A DNA stretch of 64,000 nucleotides from Marinomonas hwangdonensis (GCF_003721245.1 NZ_RIZG01000003.1:186001-250000); one strand, 5' to 3'. Positions 44,512 through 55,425 are shown, counted from the stretch's first letter. Notes: generated by a model not told the origin, from the sequence alone. Made by a program: numbers and translations.

Positions 44512-46903
44512 ACTCGGTATTGCACTCTAGGATGTCGGTTAAGTGAGCCAAAGACTCTTCATAAAGTGACCTAAGCGCAACAATGTCATCGCTGTGGTCA
44601 TTTTGACTCATATTGAGCGAATTGCGGTCGCTGTCATGATGCTCTAAGCGTCGAAACGCCGCGGCCAAGGTTTGCGCACCGACCGCATCGGCGTCACCCG
44701 CCAAACGGTGGGCAATATCGGCCAATTCGTACCAATCTTGTTGATCATTCATGTCGCTCAATTCGTCCAAGCCGCGCACCATGGCAGAGGAAAATAAGGC
44801 CACCAGTTTTTGCAGGCGCTGTTTACCCAGTGCCGTCAAATGAGAGTAAATCAGACTGGTATTGATCAAACCAATGCTCACATGATGATCCATGACAATC
44901 TGGCTATTACGATCCAGTTGCTCCCCCATCACTTGGTACAAGAGTTCCCGGTTAAAGGGCTTAGGAATGACGGCACGAATGCCAATATCGTGGCACTGTT
45001 TCACATTGCTGGGCAGTACATTGGCGGTCAATGCCACAATCGGGGTCGTGGCGTTCATCTGCTGACCATGGCGAATTTGGTCGGCGACATCAAGCCCACT
45101 CAGTGAGGGTAAATGAATGTCCATTAAGATCAAATCGAAAGGCTGCTGATTGGCTTTTTGCAGCGCTTCTTGACCATCCACGGCCAAGGTTACCTGATGG
45201 CCATCTTGTTCTAAAAGCTCGGTGGTAACCGCTTGATTAATCGGCGTATCTTCCACCAAAAGCACCGACATGGGCGCTAATTTTAGGGGTGCTTTCATTT
45301 CTTCTGTAACCAGGCTTTGCCCTTCATCAAGCGGTGTAAGCGGCACATAAAACCAAAATACGCTTCCCCGTCCTTCTTCACTCTCTACGCCCATTTCACC
45401 CTCTAACACACGCACCAATTGCGCGGTGATCGCCAACCCTAAGCCAGTGCCACCAAAGCGCCGTGTAACGCTGTCATCAGCTTGACTAAAGCGTTCAAAA
45501 ATATGCGCTAGATATTGATCGGGAATGCCCATACCCGTGTCTTCTACTTCAATGATGACGCCACCTTGGTGCTCAGTATGATCGTTGGCGGGCATCACCG
45601 ATAAGGTAACTGTGCCGTCGCGCGTGAACTTGATGGCATTGGACACCAGATTCGACAAAATTTGTCGCAGCGCCCCTGCCGCACCTTGATAACGGTCTGG
45701 AATCGAGTCGCTAATGTGCACATTGAGCTGGGTATTTTGTTTCTGCGCTTGCGCTGTAAACAGCAAACTCGTGGAGTTCACTAATTCACTGATTGAAAAA
45801 GGTCGTATTTCAGGGCTGTACATGCCCTCTTCCAAACGAGCATAGTCCAACAAGCCGTTTAGTATTTCTAATAAGGCGTCGCCCGACTGGTAGATAGCCG
45901 CGAGCTTCTCTCGGCTTTGTGGCAATTGCGGCTGACTTTGCAATAGCTCCACCATTCCCAAAATACCGTTCAATGGGGTTTTGATTTCATGACTCATGGT
46001 GGCCAGAAACTGGCTCTTGGCTAAATTCGCTTTTTCGGCGGTTTCTTTGGCGTCTTGCAGGCGTCGAGTACGACGACTCACCTGCTCTTGCAACTGATCT
46101 CGGTGATAGCGTAGTTCGGCTTCTATCACATCTTTTTGCTTGATATCCGCTAAAATTGCCTCGCGCATGTCGTTCATCGCGTTGACCACTGAATCAATCT
46201 CGTCACTCTCGGCCCGGGCGGTTTTGTGCGGCAACACCAATTTTTGTTTTAAATTTCCTGCGCCAATAGAACGAGTGTAACTGGCCATATATTCCAGATG
46301 ACGCGTCACCATAAAATACACAATCAGTAGCAACAAAACACCATTGATCAAGACTAACAAGCTCTGGAATAAGGCAATCTCGATGGCGGATCGGAGTAAT
46401 TTTGACTGCATGGCGGCAATGTCATGATAAACAGTCAATTCGCCCAATAAACGGTCAGTCTGCTGGCCATCTCGGTTGATGTAGTAAATGGGTAAACGGG
46501 TGGCCCCCGCGTGACGAAAAGCCTGACCCAACCCTTTTTGGTTGCTGATGGCATTTTTATCACCCACAATAATGTCGTTTTGCCAGTCGGCGGAATGCAG
46601 GGTTACCGCGCTGACGTTGGTAAAGTTCATGATGCCTTTGAGCTGCAATTCCAATTGTTCACTGTCCAGGTCCCACAACCCTTTGCGGACGCCTTCTATG
46701 TGGGAAGAGGTGATGTAATCGGTTTGTTGTTGCATGGAGACGGTTTCCCGACGATATTCATTGAATACCTGAATACTGGTCGAAATCAGCGCTAATACTA
46801 GGCTTAATGACAGCAGCTTGATGAAAATTCGGTACGCCAATGGATGAGTTTGCTTATAACGCAACCAATTCGGCATTAACGCCAGCTTGCTTGTTTGGCT
46901 CAT
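44498..46903 (-). CDS. Hybrid sensor histidine kinase with receiver and Hpt domains
   Basis: An 801-residue membrane kinase. TM1 lies near residues 25-47, a periplasmic sensor of about 130 residues follows, then TM2 near 180-205 and a HAMP domain ([20 protein letters not shown]). HisKA has the phospho-His in [15 protein letters not shown]. HATPase_c, a receiver domain ([13 protein letters not shown]) and a C-terminal Hpt domain ([15 protein letters not shown]) complete a full phosphorelay. The start overlaps the binding-protein stop by ATGA. It probably reads its signal through that periplasmic protein and relays it to the regulator in the same operon. Confidence 0.93.
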   Translation of the reverse strand: MSQTSKLALMPNWLRYKQTHPLAYRIFIKLLSLSLVLALISTSIQVFNEYRRETVSMQQQTDYITSSHIEGVRKGLWDLDSEQLELQLKGIMNFTNVSAVTLHSADWQNDIIVGDKNAISNQKGLGQAFRHAGATRLPIYYINRDGQQTDRLLGELTVYHDIAAMQSKLLRSAIEIALFQSLLVLINGVLLLLIVYFMVTRHLEYMASYTRSIGAGNLKQKLVLPHKTARAESDEIDSVVNAMNDMREAILADIKQKDVIEAELRYHRDQLQEQVSRRTRRLQDAKETAEKANLAKSQFLATMSHEIKTPLNGILGMVELLQSQPQLPQSREKLAAIYQSGDALLEILNGLLDYARLEEGMYSPEIRPFSISELVNSTSLLFTAQAQKQNTQLNVHISDSIPDRYQGAAGALRQILSNLVSNAIKFTRDGTVTLSVMPANDHTEHQGGVIIEVEDTGMGIPDQYLAHIFERFSQADDSVTRRFGGTGLGLAITAQLVRVLEGEMGVESEEGRGSVFWFYVPLTPLDEGQSLVTEEMKAPLKLAPMSVLLVEDTPINQAVTTELLEQDGHQVTLAVDGQEALQKANQQPFDLILMDIHLPSLSGLDVADQIRHGQQMNATTPIVALTANVLPSNVKQCHDIGIRAVIPKPFNRELLYQVMGEQLDRNSQIVMDHHVSIGLINTSLIYSHLTALGKQRLQKLVALFSSAMVRGLDELSDMNDQQDWYELADIAHRLAGDADAVGAQTLAAAFRRLEHHDSDRNSLNMSQNDHSDDIVALRSLYEESLAHLTDILECNTEFKSG

Positions 46904-47769
46904 AATGAATCATCCAACTCAGGGTCTAAACCAAGATCTGTGGTGTAAATTTGGTAATAGCGCGCAACCAACTCGCTCACGACATCAGGCTCTGCTAACA
47001 CCTGATTCAGGCGCTGATTTAACAGGGGCAACCAAGGCACAAGTGGCGATTGCTTTGATATCGCCAAGTACCAAAAATCGCTCACATCGGTTTTAGTCGA
47101 ACCAATTTGCTTTTTTAATCCTAGGCGCTGAAGATCTAACTGCCCCGACAGCTTACCCATGGGCACCACGTCTAAGCGGTTATCTGCCAGTTTTAATAAG
47201 TTCTGATCCTGCGTCGATACAAACTCCAAACTGGGGTACTCTTGGAGCGCGGCATCCACTTCATTACCAAAGCTGTCCCCCATCAGCACCCCAACTCGAA
47301 GGCCAGACAAGGCGGTCCAATCGGTAAAATTCAAGGGTTGTTTTATCGGATAATATAGGTAGATGGTCTCTCGAATGACCGGAGCGTCTAGGAAAATGGC
47401 GTACTCTTGGCGTCGCTTGGTCTTAAAACCAGACAACATATCCACATTGCCCAGCTCGACTTCTTTTAAGCAACGCCGCCAGTTACTGTTTTGACGAGTG
47501 TCTACTGTCACCCCTAAGGGTTCCAATAAAAGGCGCATCACGGCGACATTCACGCCGTCCGTCTGTCCTTGATTGTTTACCCACGACACGGGGGGGTAAG
47601 CACTATTGCCACAGACGGTGACGGTTAACTCAGCCAGTCCCTTCAAAGGTGGTACAGTCACATCCTGTTGCAAGGAAGACAAGGTGGAGGCGTTTAGGCC
47701 AAACGACACGCTCAGCCAAAATAGGCTGCATAAAACACGAACGGGATTCGCAATTACGCTGACTCGCAT
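46900..47769 (-). CDS. Periplasmic amino-acid-type binding protein, likely accessory sensor
   Basis: A 289-residue solute-binding protein family 3 member with a signal peptide ([13 protein letters not shown]) and the sequence [20 protein letters not shown] at the mature N-terminus. Further family segments are [20 protein letters not shown] and [20 protein letters not shown]. No ABC permease or ATPase is encoded nearby. Instead it lies between, and overlaps with, a response regulator (16 bp) and a hybrid kinase (4 bp). That arrangement suggests it presents a ligand to the kinase rather than feeding a transporter. Confidence 0.88.
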   Translation of the reverse strand: MRVSVIANPVRVLCSLFWLSVSFGLNASTLSSLQQDVTVPPLKGLAELTVTVCGNSAYPPVSWVNNQGQTDGVNVAVMRLLLEPLGVTVDTRQNSNWRRCLKEVELGNVDMLSGFKTKRRQEYAIFLDAPVIRETIYLYYPIKQPLNFTDWTALSGLRVGVLMGDSFGNEVDAALQEYPSLEFVSTQDQNLLKLADNRLDVVPMGKLSGQLDLQRLGLKKQIGSTKTDVSDFWYLAISKQSPLVPWLPLLNQRLNQVLAEPDVVSELVARYYQIYTTDLGLDPELDDSL

Positions 47770-48497
47770 GACACATCATCGGTGTGTGTACTTAAAAGAT
47801 AACCCACACCATGTACGGTAATGATCATTTGCGGACACAGTGGGTCTTCACTTAATTTACGACGGATTCGACCGATCAACACATCTATAGTGCGATCCGT
47901 GGCGTTCCAAGTGCGGTTCTTAATTCGATCCATCAGCTGATCTCGCGTTAATGCCTCGCCTTCGCTGGCTTTTAAGGCTAACAGCAATTGAAACTCTCCC
48001 TCTGTCAGCTGGCTGACACTGCGATCTGATTTGACCAAGACACGGCGCGCCGTATCCAGCTGCCAAGTACCAATGGCGCGCATCACCGGCTCTTCACTTT
48101 GTTTTTTCTCCGACTCGCGCTGTTTTTGCACACGGCGGATCAGATTTTTACCGCGGGCCAGCATCTCTCTTGCATTAAAGGGTTTGCAGACATACTCATC
48201 GGCTCCACATTCCAAGCCAATGATACGGTCAATATCGTCTTGTTTGCCCGTCACCAAAATAATGCCCACTTCTGAGCGGCTGCGTAACTCACGGGTTAAT
48301 GTAAGGCCGTCTTTGCCAGGCAAACGAATGTCCAACAAGATGAGGTCAAACTCCTGCTCGCTTAAAAGCTGCTCAGCGGCCTCGGCGGTCTCTGCGCCAG
48401 TCACAGTGTACCCTTCTGCGGCAAAATAGCTTTCGAGTGTTTCTCTAATGACGCTTGAATCGTCTACGACGAGTATTTTAATGTCTGACATCAACAT
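47754..48497 (-). CDS. OmpR/TorR-type response regulator
   Basis: A 247-residue regulator. The receiver domain shows ILVVDDSSVIRETL, LILLDIRLPGKDG with the phospho-Asp, and YVCKPF. The winged-helix DNA-binding domain ends TIDVLIGRIRRKLSEDP and ITVHGVGYLLS. I favour the start MLMSDIKIL at 48497; a longer frame to 48563 adds residues outside the family. First gene of the regulator / binding protein / kinase operon, and its likely output. Confidence 0.92.
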   Translation of the reverse strand: MLMSDIKILVVDDSSVIRETLESYFAAEGYTVTGAETAEAAEQLLSEQEFDLILLDIRLPGKDGLTLTRELRSRSEVGIILVTGKQDDIDRIIGLECGADEYVCKPFNAREMLARGKNLIRRVQKQRESEKKQSEEPVMRAIGTWQLDTARRVLVKSDRSVSQLTEGEFQLLLALKASEGEALTRDQLMDRIKNRTWNATDRTIDVLIGRIRRKLSEDPLCPQMIITVHGVGYLLSTHTDDVSCESA

Positions 48498-49102
48498 GTT
48501 TAAGTACTGCAAAAGGTAAGAGGTGAATCGAATATTTCCTGCATTGAAGCATTGAAATGACACTTACTGTAATGACTTTTTTATAACACGTTTCACTATA
48601 ATTACTTTCACTATATCAACTAAGGTCAAAAAAAATAAGTCGACGACATGACACAAAACGCCGATCAATTTCATGTAAAGAAGTACGTCATTTATAAACA
48701 GCTGTTTACAAACTAGCACAAGAATCGCCAAAACAAACACTTTCTTCACGAAAATGAGGAATCTGGTCAGCCATCATGACACAGGGATGGCACTCGTATG
48801 ACAGAGATAACAGGCAGGATAATCAAGCATTGTCGTTTTTTTATTCCAAATCCGCCTTAAAAAAGCAAATTTAACGCATTTATCAGCATATAAATGCGGA
48901 TACATAAGCCGTGTTACGCCCTCATAGACTTTCCATTGGTGCCTTCGTCACTTTCACATTGTTCATACAAAGTATTACGACCTGTTTGTGAATTCGCTTG
49001 TCATCCTTGCTATATCTAAAGATATGAAAAGTAAAGGGAAGCATTTCTTGCGGCTGACTTTGGCTTTTTTACACCTAATTATAAAAGCAAGACAAGGAAC
49101 TC
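48498..49102. other. 605-bp gap between the two-component operon and nhaC
   Basis: Holds the divergent promoters. A perfect inverted repeat lies at 48875-48898, and an AAGGAA ribosome binding site precedes nhaC. A 61-codon frame on the minus strand (48564-48749) starts at GTG without a ribosome binding site and is not credible. No RNA gene recognised. Confidence 0.45.
48875..48898. promoter_or_regulatory. 9-bp inverted repeat, possible operator
   Basis: CGCATTTAT, six bases, then ATAAATGCG: a perfect dyad 205 bp upstream of nhaC and 378 bp upstream of the response regulator. It could be an operator for either; no factor is identified. Confidence 0.35.
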
Positions 49103-50596
49103 ATGATGACAACAAACACCTCCAGCAACGGTGAGATGCAAAAGCCAAGCTTACAGCTTGCTCTTGTTCCCGTCGTTTTAACATTGATTCTATTAGGCAT
49201 ACAAATTTTCTACTTTGGCGATTTCACGCCGCATATCCCCCTCGCTATCGGTTTGGCACTCACCGCCTTGGTAGGCATCAAACAAGGCTTACGCTGGAAA
49301 CAAATTGAGGAAGGCATCTTCCGCGTTATTCACGTGTCTATGCCCTCTGTTTCGGTCCTCATTCTAGTGGGTATGCTGGTGGGGGTTTGGATCGCCAGTG
49401 GTACCGTACCAACGCTCATTTATTATGGTTTAACCCTACTTTCACCACAAATTTTCTTAGCCGCTGCAATGATTCTTTGTGCGGTCGTTTCTTTGTCTCT
49501 TGGTACGTCTTGGGGCACAGTAGGTACCGTAGGTCTGGCTCTAATGGGCATAGGTGCAGGGTTTGAAATCCCCATGTACTGGACAGCGGGCGCTGTTGTA
49601 TCAGGCGCGTTTTTTGGCGATAAAGTCTCTCCTTTATCAGACACGACTAACTTGGCTCCAGCGGTCACTGGCACCGATGTTTTCTCTCACATCAAAAATA
49701 TGATGCCAACGACCGTGCCTGCCATGTTGGCGGCGTTAGTGATTTATCTTATTGCGGGCTTTACCCTGATTGATAACGACAACGGTTCTTTTGAACGCAT
49801 CACTGCCATTACAACGTCGCTGCAAAACAACTTTGAAATCTCGGCTTGGTTGCTGGCTCCGGCCCTTGTGGTCATTGTGCTAGCGGTACGTCGTATGCCT
49901 CCTATCCCATCGCTTTTTGCAGGTGTGGTTGCGGGTGCTATTGTTGCCGCTTTCACGCAAGGAGCAGGCATTCACGATATCATTACTTACGCGAACAGCG
50001 GCTACTCTATCACCACCAGTTCAGACTCCATCAACAGTTTGCTGAATCGCGGTGGTATTCAGTCCATGATGTGGACCATCTCCTTGATCTTAATCGCCTT
50101 GGGGTTTGGTGGCGCACTGGAAAGAACGGGTTGCCTTGAGTCTATTATTAGCTCAATCATGACGAAGGTATCGACTTTCCGTGGCGTACAAACATCCGCC
50201 ACACTGACTTCTGTCGCCACCAACCTTGTCGCAGGCGACCCGTACCTTTCTATCGCATTGCCTGGCCGCATGTATGCTCCTGTTTATCGTGGCATGAAGT
50301 ACTCTACGCTAAACCTTTCGCGTGCCATTGAAGAAGGCGGCACCTTGGTGTCACCACTTATTCCTTGGAATGCGGGTGGTGCCTTTGTTATCGGCGCTTT
50401 GGGTCTGACGATTGGTGACGGTAACTTTGAAAACTTACTGTATATCCCATTAGCCTTTGCGTGCTGGCTATCTCCCGTTATTGGTTTGTTCTACGCTCAA
50501 TTTGGCTTCTTCTCGCCAAAAGCCACTGCCGAAGAGCAAGCCGACTGGGAGAAAAAAGGCGAATTAATCATGGAATACAATACATCCACTAAATAA
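49103..50596 (+). CDS. nhaC: NhaC family Na+/H+ antiporter
   Basis: A 497-residue permease with about eleven to twelve helices. Diagnostic segments are [50 protein letters not shown] (given in two parts: [36 protein letters not shown]) and [20 protein letters not shown]. It exports Na+ or organic cations in exchange for H+, consistent with marine life; some NhaC relatives exchange malate and lactate instead. Monocistronic, with a terminator after it. Confidence 0.93.
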   Translation: MMTTNTSSNGEMQKPSLQLALVPVVLTLILLGIQIFYFGDFTPHIPLAIGLALTALVGIKQGLRWKQIEEGIFRVIHVSMPSVSVLILVGMLVGVWIASGTVPTLIYYGLTLLSPQIFLAAAMILCAVVSLSLGTSWGTVGTVGLALMGIGAGFEIPMYWTAGAVVSGAFFGDKVSPLSDTTNLAPAVTGTDVFSHIKNMMPTTVPAMLAALVIYLIAGFTLIDNDNGSFERITAITTSLQNNFEISAWLLAPALVVIVLAVRRMPPIPSLFAGVVAGAIVAAFTQGAGIHDIITYANSGYSITTSSDSINSLLNRGGIQSMMWTISLILIALGFGGALERTGCLESIISSIMTKVSTFRGVQTSATLTSVATNLVAGDPYLSIALPGRMYAPVYRGMKYSTLNLSRAIEEGGTLVSPLIPWNAGGAFVIGALGLTIGDGNFENLLYIPLAFACWLSPVIGLFYAQFGFFSPKATAEEQADWEKKGELIMEYNTSTK

Positions 50597-50613
50597 GCCT
50601 CACACCAAAAACA

Positions 50614-50650
50614 AAAAGCAGAACGTGATCAGGTTCTGCTTTTTTTTTGT
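50614..50650 (+). terminator. Terminator of nhaC
   Basis: AGCAGAAC and GTTCTGCT form an 8-bp stem, followed by a run of eight or more T's. Confidence 0.9.
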
Positions 50651-50729
50651 ATTTAAAGCACCAAACTCATTAAGACGAAGTGCTAGACTAGACGTTTCAA
50701 TTTGTATTATGAACATCAGCGAGACATTC

Positions 50730-51980
50730 ATGAGCTTTGCGTCTTTAGGACTTCACCCAGACATTTTAAATCAGGTAAGCGAGCTGGGTTACACCACACC
50801 AACGCCCATCCAAACTGCCGCCATCCCGACGGTGTTAGAAGGCAGAGACGTCATGGCTGGCGCGCAAACTGGCACAGGCAAAACCGCGGCGTTTGCACTA
50901 CCGCTCCTACACCGAATACTTCACCAAAAAAGCATAAAACAGACTGACGGTATCCAAATTCTTGTGCTCACCCCCACCCGTGAATTGGCGCAACAGGTTC
51001 ATGCCAGCTTTGTAAAATACGGGCAAAATCTCCCTATAAAATCGGTTGTGGCATATGGGGGCGCCAGTATTAATGTCCAACTTGATGCTCTAAAGCAAGG
51101 CTGTGATGTCTTGGTTGCCACGCCTGGGCGTTTGCTCGAGCTCATCATGAAAAACCTCATTGACGTCAGTACATTACAGACTTTAGTGTTAGATGAAGCA
51201 GACAGAATGTTGGACATGGGCTTTATCATCGACATCCAACGAATCCTAAAAAAACTGCCTGAAATACGACAAACACTGTTTTTTTCCGCAACCTTCAATG
51301 ATGACATTTTTACCCTGAGTAAAACCTTACTAAACAATCCACAGTTAATCGAAGTGGACCATCGCAATACCACAGCAACTCAGGTGGAACAGCGCGTTTA
51401 TGCCGTAGACAAAGACCAAAAAAGCGCATTGCTTTCTTTTCTGATCGGTTCGAAGAATTGGCAACAAGTGCTCATTTTCACACGCACCAAACAAGGTGCC
51501 GACGAGCTCGCCACAGAAATGCAAAAAGACGGTATCGCCACGCAATCCATCCATGGTGACAAATCCCAAGGCGCTCGGGACCGTGTGTTGGCCGATTTTA
51601 AAGCCGGAAAAATCAGAGCACTGGTCGCCACTGATGTGGCGGCAAGAGGCATCGACATTGATCAATTACACTACGTGGTCAATCATGAGCTCCCTTATAA
51701 CGCGGAAGATTATATTCACCGTATAGGACGCACAGGACGCGCGGGCACATCAGGACTGGCCATTTCGTTAGTCACAGAAGCAGAGCGCTATCTGTTAGCC
51801 GACATTGAAAAGCTTCTCAACGAATCGTTTGTGGTGCAATGGTTACCGGGATTTGAGCCAGACCCAAATAAATTAATCCAAGCCACCACAAAACGCGCGC
51901 CCTCTAAAAAGGCATTGAGAGCCAAGGCGTTAGGCCTCAATACAGCGAAAGACAAAAAACCCAACAGAAAACGTCGCTGA
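50730..51980 (+). CDS. DEAD-box ATP-dependent RNA helicase, RhlE-like
   Basis: A 416-residue helicase that starts [16 protein letters not shown], typical of RhlE. The order of motifs is complete: GYTTPTPIQ (Q motif), [10 protein letters not shown] (I), PTRELAQQ (Ia), [13 protein letters not shown] (II), FFSATF (III), [11 protein letters not shown] (V) and [10 protein letters not shown] (VI). A basic tail ([20 protein letters not shown]) probably binds RNA. The start at 50730 fits the family; an upstream ATG at 50709 and a longer frame exist. It works in ribosome assembly or mRNA decay, especially in the cold. Confidence 0.93.
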   Translation: MSFASLGLHPDILNQVSELGYTTPTPIQTAAIPTVLEGRDVMAGAQTGTGKTAAFALPLLHRILHQKSIKQTDGIQILVLTPTRELAQQVHASFVKYGQNLPIKSVVAYGGASINVQLDALKQGCDVLVATPGRLLELIMKNLIDVSTLQTLVLDEADRMLDMGFIIDIQRILKKLPEIRQTLFFSATFNDDIFTLSKTLLNNPQLIEVDHRNTTATQVEQRVYAVDKDQKSALLSFLIGSKNWQQVLIFTRTKQGADELATEMQKDGIATQSIHGDKSQGARDRVLADFKAGKIRALVATDVAARGIDIDQLHYVVNHELPYNAEDYIHRIGRTGRAGTSGLAISLVTEAERYLLADIEKLLNESFVVQWLPGFEPDPNKLIQATTKRAPSKKALRAKALGLNTAKDKKPNRKRR

Positions 51981-52229
51981 ATACCTCGACTTAGGGTAAA
52001 TTTGGTGATTAAGCAAAATCTTTTGCACTGGCTTGAGCCATGGCGCAGAAAAACGCCATCATTATTGCTACTATTGATTTATCTGATAACGTAGACACTA
52101 GCCCCTGATCAAAGCGGCAGGTATTAACTTCAATGACATGGTTGAGTAACGAGAACATATGATTAAAAAACGCATTGCTGTCTCCTTAAACCGTGTCATT
52201 TGTCATTCAATCACTGTATAACGAGCCAC

Positions 52230-53090
52230 ATGAAAATCCCAAAAAGAATACAACCCCTCATCGAAGATGGCTTAATAGACGAAGTGCTTCGACAACTCAT
52301 GAGCGGAAAAGAAGCCACCGTCTATGTGGTAAGGTGTGGCACAGAAATACGCTGCGCTAAAGTGTACAAAGAGGCGGGTAAACGCAGTTTTAAACAAGCG
52401 GTTCAATACCGAGAAGGCCGAAAGGTGCGCAACAGCCGCCGTTCTCGTGCTATGGAAAAAGGCTCTAAATTTGGTCGAGACGAGCAGGAAGATTTATGGC
52501 AAAGCGCCGAAATCGATGCCATGTTCCGCTTGGCTGAGGCTGGCGTCAGGGTGCCTGTACCCTATGGCTGTTTTGATGGCGTCCTTATCATGGAGCTGGT
52601 CACAGACGACAACGGTGAAGTTGCGCCGCGCTTAAACGATGTAGTACTCACCGCCGAACAGGCACGACGAGACCATGATGCGATTATAAAAGATGTGGTT
52701 CGCATGCTTTGCGAAGGCTTAGTACACGGTGACCTATCAGAGTTTAACGTTCTGGTAGACTCCAACGGCCCCGTGATTATTGACTTTCCTCAAGCGGTCG
52801 ACGCGGCCGCCAATAACAACGCGGAATGGATGTTTGAACGTGACGTCAACAACATGCGCAACTATTACGGCATGTTCGATCCTGACTTGTTGGAAACCAA
52901 GTACGCCAAAGAAATCTGGGCGCTTTTTGAAGCGGGTAAGCTAACACCTCATACCGAGCTAACCGGCCATTTTGAAGAACCAACAGAAGAAGCCGATGTT
53001 GACTCCGTTCTGCAAGAGATCAAAGAAGCGTTCGAAGAAGAGCAAGACAGATTGGCTCGTATCAACAGCGCCAACGAAGAGGACAATTAA
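52230..53090 (+). CDS. RIO-type serine protein kinase
   Basis: A 286-residue protein kinase of the RIO1-like family. The ATP-binding loop is MSGKEATVYVV, the catalytic loop LVHGDLSEFNVLV and the metal-binding segment VIIDFPQAVDAAANNNAEWM, close to the DFGQ position of other RIOs. An acidic, coiled C-terminal tail (about 230-286) follows. In archaea and eukaryotes RIO kinases mature the small ribosomal subunit; bacterial targets are uncertain. Start MKIPKRIQPLIEDGLIDE at 52230 chosen from family similarity. Confidence 0.9.
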   Translation: MKIPKRIQPLIEDGLIDEVLRQLMSGKEATVYVVRCGTEIRCAKVYKEAGKRSFKQAVQYREGRKVRNSRRSRAMEKGSKFGRDEQEDLWQSAEIDAMFRLAEAGVRVPVPYGCFDGVLIMELVTDDNGEVAPRLNDVVLTAEQARRDHDAIIKDVVRMLCEGLVHGDLSEFNVLVDSNGPVIIDFPQAVDAAANNNAEWMFERDVNNMRNYYGMFDPDLLETKYAKEIWALFEAGKLTPHTELTGHFEEPTEEADVDSVLQEIKEAFEEEQDRLARINSANEEDN

Positions 53091-53126
53091 TCCCTCATAG
53101 GCGCTTTTTTAACCAAGCATTTCCTG

Positions 53127-53164
53127 TATAATCACGCTCCGCATTTGACCAGCTGGTCAAATGC
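53127..53164 (+). promoter_or_regulatory. yhhQ promoter with a 24-bp perfect palindrome at the start site
   Basis: A consensus -10 box TATAAT lies at 53127-53132. Eight bases later begins the palindrome GCATTTGACCAG and its exact reverse complement (53141-53164), covering the expected transcription start. A perfect 12-bp half-site over the start points to a repressor-binding operator. As RNA it would be an almost loopless hairpin. The factor is unknown. Confidence 0.65.
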
Positions 53165-53259
53165 GAGACATTAGTCAAAAACCATTGTGCGCTTGTTGGC
53201 TTCCATTCGAGCGCTTTAATTTGGGTTCCCTCACCCCAATCAAACGAAAAAGGTCACAT

Positions 53260-53940
53260 ATGAATACGTTTACCCCTGCACAACAGAGCAAAGCTCTGAT
53301 TTATCTTGCTTTGTTTCACCTAGTAATTATTGCTTCCAGCAACTATCTGGTACAACTGCCCTTTACCATCTTAGGCTTCCACACTACGTGGGGCGCCTTT
53401 ACTTTCCCTTTTATCTTTTTAGCCACTGACCTGACTGTGCGAATTTTTGGCGCACCGTTAGCACGTAAAATCATCTTTTTGGTGATGATACCGTCTTTAA
53501 TCCTGTCTTATGTGCTGTCCGTCTTATTTGCTCAAGGGGAGTTTCAAGGTTTTGCGGCATTAGAGACATACAACAGTTTTGTCGGACGCATCGCCATTGC
53601 CAGCTTAATGGCCTACTTGCTAGGACAAGTATTGGACATTCAAGTATTCAATCGACTACGCCAACTAAAACAGTGGTGGATCGCTCCGGCTGCCTCCACG
53701 TTATTGGGCAATGGATTGGATACCTTGGCCTTCTTCGGCATAGCCTTTTACCAAAGTCCTGACCCATTTATGGCGCAGCATTGGCAAGAAATCGCCTTGG
53801 CAGATTTTGCCTTTAAGCTCATCGTGAGCTTGGGGTTATTCATCCCGCTATACGGCGTGTTATTGGCTTACTTGACCAAAAAGCTCACGCATATTCGAGA
53901 CAAAACAATACCTCTGAATAACAAAGAGGCTCGCGTTTAA
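53260..53940 (+). CDS. yhhQ: Queuosine precursor transporter (YhhQ/VUT family)
   Basis: A 226-residue, six-helix inner-membrane protein. FATDLTVRIFGAPLARKIIF (here preceded by TFPFIFLA) and the later SLMAYLLGQVLDIQVFNRLR and LGNGLDTLAFFGIAFY are characteristic. It takes up 7-deazaguanine precursors (preQ0/preQ1) for tRNA queuosine synthesis. I use ATG 53260; the open frame begins 99 bp earlier inside the palindrome and is not the true start. Flanked by a terminator on the 3' side. Confidence 0.93.
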   Translation: MNTFTPAQQSKALIYLALFHLVIIASSNYLVQLPFTILGFHTTWGAFTFPFIFLATDLTVRIFGAPLARKIIFLVMIPSLILSYVLSVLFAQGEFQGFAALETYNSFVGRIAIASLMAYLLGQVLDIQVFNRLRQLKQWWIAPAASTLLGNGLDTLAFFGIAFYQSPDPFMAQHWQEIALADFAFKLIVSLGLFIPLYGVLLAYLTKKLTHIRDKTIPLNNKEARV

Positions 53941-53960
53941 AACGCTGCCCACAAACAGAA

Positions 53961-53999
53961 AGCGCGGATAGGTCCATAACCTGATCCGCGTTTTTTTAC
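53961..53999 (+). terminator. Terminator of yhhQ
   Basis: GCGCGGATAGGT pairs with AACCTGATCCGCG (one bulge) and is followed by seven T's. Confidence 0.8.
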
Positions 54000-54017
54000 C
54001 CCTTAATAAGTTATAAA

Positions 54018-55271
54018 CTATTTTTTAGGATTCCAAGCAGATACCGCACTAAAAAATGCCATCGTTTCTTGCTCTGCTATGTCCATTTCCGCTTGTGGAA
54101 AATAACTTAGTTTCACAATCACAGTCCGAGTGTCAGGGTCGACATAGATATACTGCCCTTGTAGTCCTATTGCTGAATAGGCTGTGGTGTTTGGCATCGT
54201 CCACCATTGGTATCCATAGCCGCCCAGCTTAGGGTCTTCTTTCAAAAATGGCTCTGTCGACATTTTCACCCACTCAGGAGAGACAATTTGCTTACCATTG
54301 ATGCGGCCATTGTTCAGCATCATCGAACCCACTCGAGCAAAATCTCGCATAGTGGCGCTGTAGCCTGCACCGGTAAACTCGCGACCCACTCCAGGCTCTC
54401 CATCCATAATAAAGAAACCATCCGCTTGTGCTCCTAATGGTTCCCATAAATGTTGCGCCATATAATTAGACACATTACTGCCGCCACTCACTCGCTCTAA
54501 TAACAAGCCTAACACCGCTGTATCAATGGTTTTATATTCCTGTACGGTGCCCGGCTCATGCAAACGCTCTATGGTTTTTGCAGGCTCCACAAAGCGCGCC
54601 ACATTTTTTACTAGGGCTAAAATATGATTACGAGCCGCAGTACCAGGATTGGCAAAATCATAACGCTCTTCGTATTTCACCCCTGAGCTCATGCTCAAAA
54701 CTTGACGAATCGTCACGCCTTTATAGGCGCCTTTCGAGAGTTCTGGAAGATAAAGGGTAATGTCTTCATCCAATGACTTGATACGACCTTCTTCAAGGGC
54801 AATCCCCACCAAAATAGAAACAAGCGACTTAGTCATAGACCACGCCATAAAATGCGTATCTTGACTGGTGTTATTACGGTAATTTTCGTAGACAATCTTA
54901 TCGTCTTTCATGATCAACAAACCATTAGTGAAAGTACGATCAAGAAATTGCTCAGGTTGATAACTTACACCTTCAAATTGATAAGAAAAATCAAGCGGAC
55001 GATCTTCGTGTATTAAGGGCGAAATGGGGCCTGAACGGGCAACATAACGAGTGGTAAACAATTGATCCATCGAGCGAAATGTTAAAGTATTCACATTGCT
55101 ATCCAACATCGCCCAACGTAAATTTTGTATCGCAATAGGCACACGAGATTCTGGACCCACCGCCGCCACCAGCGGATCAACAACCGAGCCGGCATGAACG
55201 GCAACGGGTAAAATAGCAAGAGACAATAAACCCGTACTCATTAGTCGGCGGAATGTTTTTATTTTAGTCAT
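54018..55271 (-). CDS. Secreted serine hydrolase (beta-lactamase / NylB-like fold)
   Basis: A 417-residue class C beta-lactamase-like hydrolase. An N-terminal signal peptide (LLSLAILPVAVHA) gives export. The catalytic Ser and Lys are in AWSMTKSLVSI (SxxK). Further family segments are LSMSSGVKYEERYDF, LWEPLGAQADG and GYGYQWWTMP. This layout is closest to esterases and 6-aminohexanoate-oligomer hydrolases (NylB). The substrate is probably an ester or amide, not a beta-lactam. A possible operator lies 123 bp upstream of the start. Confidence 0.88.
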   Translation of the reverse strand: MTKIKTFRRLMSTGLLSLAILPVAVHAGSVVDPLVAAVGPESRVPIAIQNLRWAMLDSNVNTLTFRSMDQLFTTRYVARSGPISPLIHEDRPLDFSYQFEGVSYQPEQFLDRTFTNGLLIMKDDKIVYENYRNNTSQDTHFMAWSMTKSLVSILVGIALEEGRIKSLDEDITLYLPELSKGAYKGVTIRQVLSMSSGVKYEERYDFANPGTAARNHILALVKNVARFVEPAKTIERLHEPGTVQEYKTIDTAVLGLLLERVSGGSNVSNYMAQHLWEPLGAQADGFFIMDGEPGVGREFTGAGYSATMRDFARVGSMMLNNGRINGKQIVSPEWVKMSTEPFLKEDPKLGGYGYQWWTMPNTTAYSAIGLQGQYIYVDPDTRTVIVKLSYFPQAEMDIAEQETMAFFSAVSAWNPKK

Positions 55272-55393
55272 TATGTTTCCTCTAATGTCTTTTTAAATGC
55301 TGTAAATAATATGTGACAACGCCTTGCTAGGACCTTAATTCACAGGAAAGGTGTCTACATGATCCATATAATGGGCTCGACATTGAGGGAAGT

Positions 55394-55413
55394 CATATCC
55401 CAAATAGGATATG
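55394..55413 (-). promoter_or_regulatory. Inverted repeat upstream of the serine hydrolase, matches 56906-56925
   Basis: CATATCC-CAAATA-GGATATG is a perfect 7-bp dyad, 123 bp upstream of the hydrolase start codon. It shares 15 of 16 bases with the core of a site 76 bp upstream of the outer-membrane gene at 57001. The LuxR regulator gene lies between them. Confidence 0.6.
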
Positions 55414-55425
55414 AAAAAGTATTTA

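Noticed and set aside
48564..48749. 61-codon hydrophobic gene on the minus strand
   Set aside because: GTG start without ribosome binding site, in an AT-rich promoter region; hydrophobicity follows from base composition.
53165..53259. preQ1 riboswitch in the yhhQ leader
   Set aside because: I could not find the pseudoknot pattern or conserved loops of any known preQ1 class.
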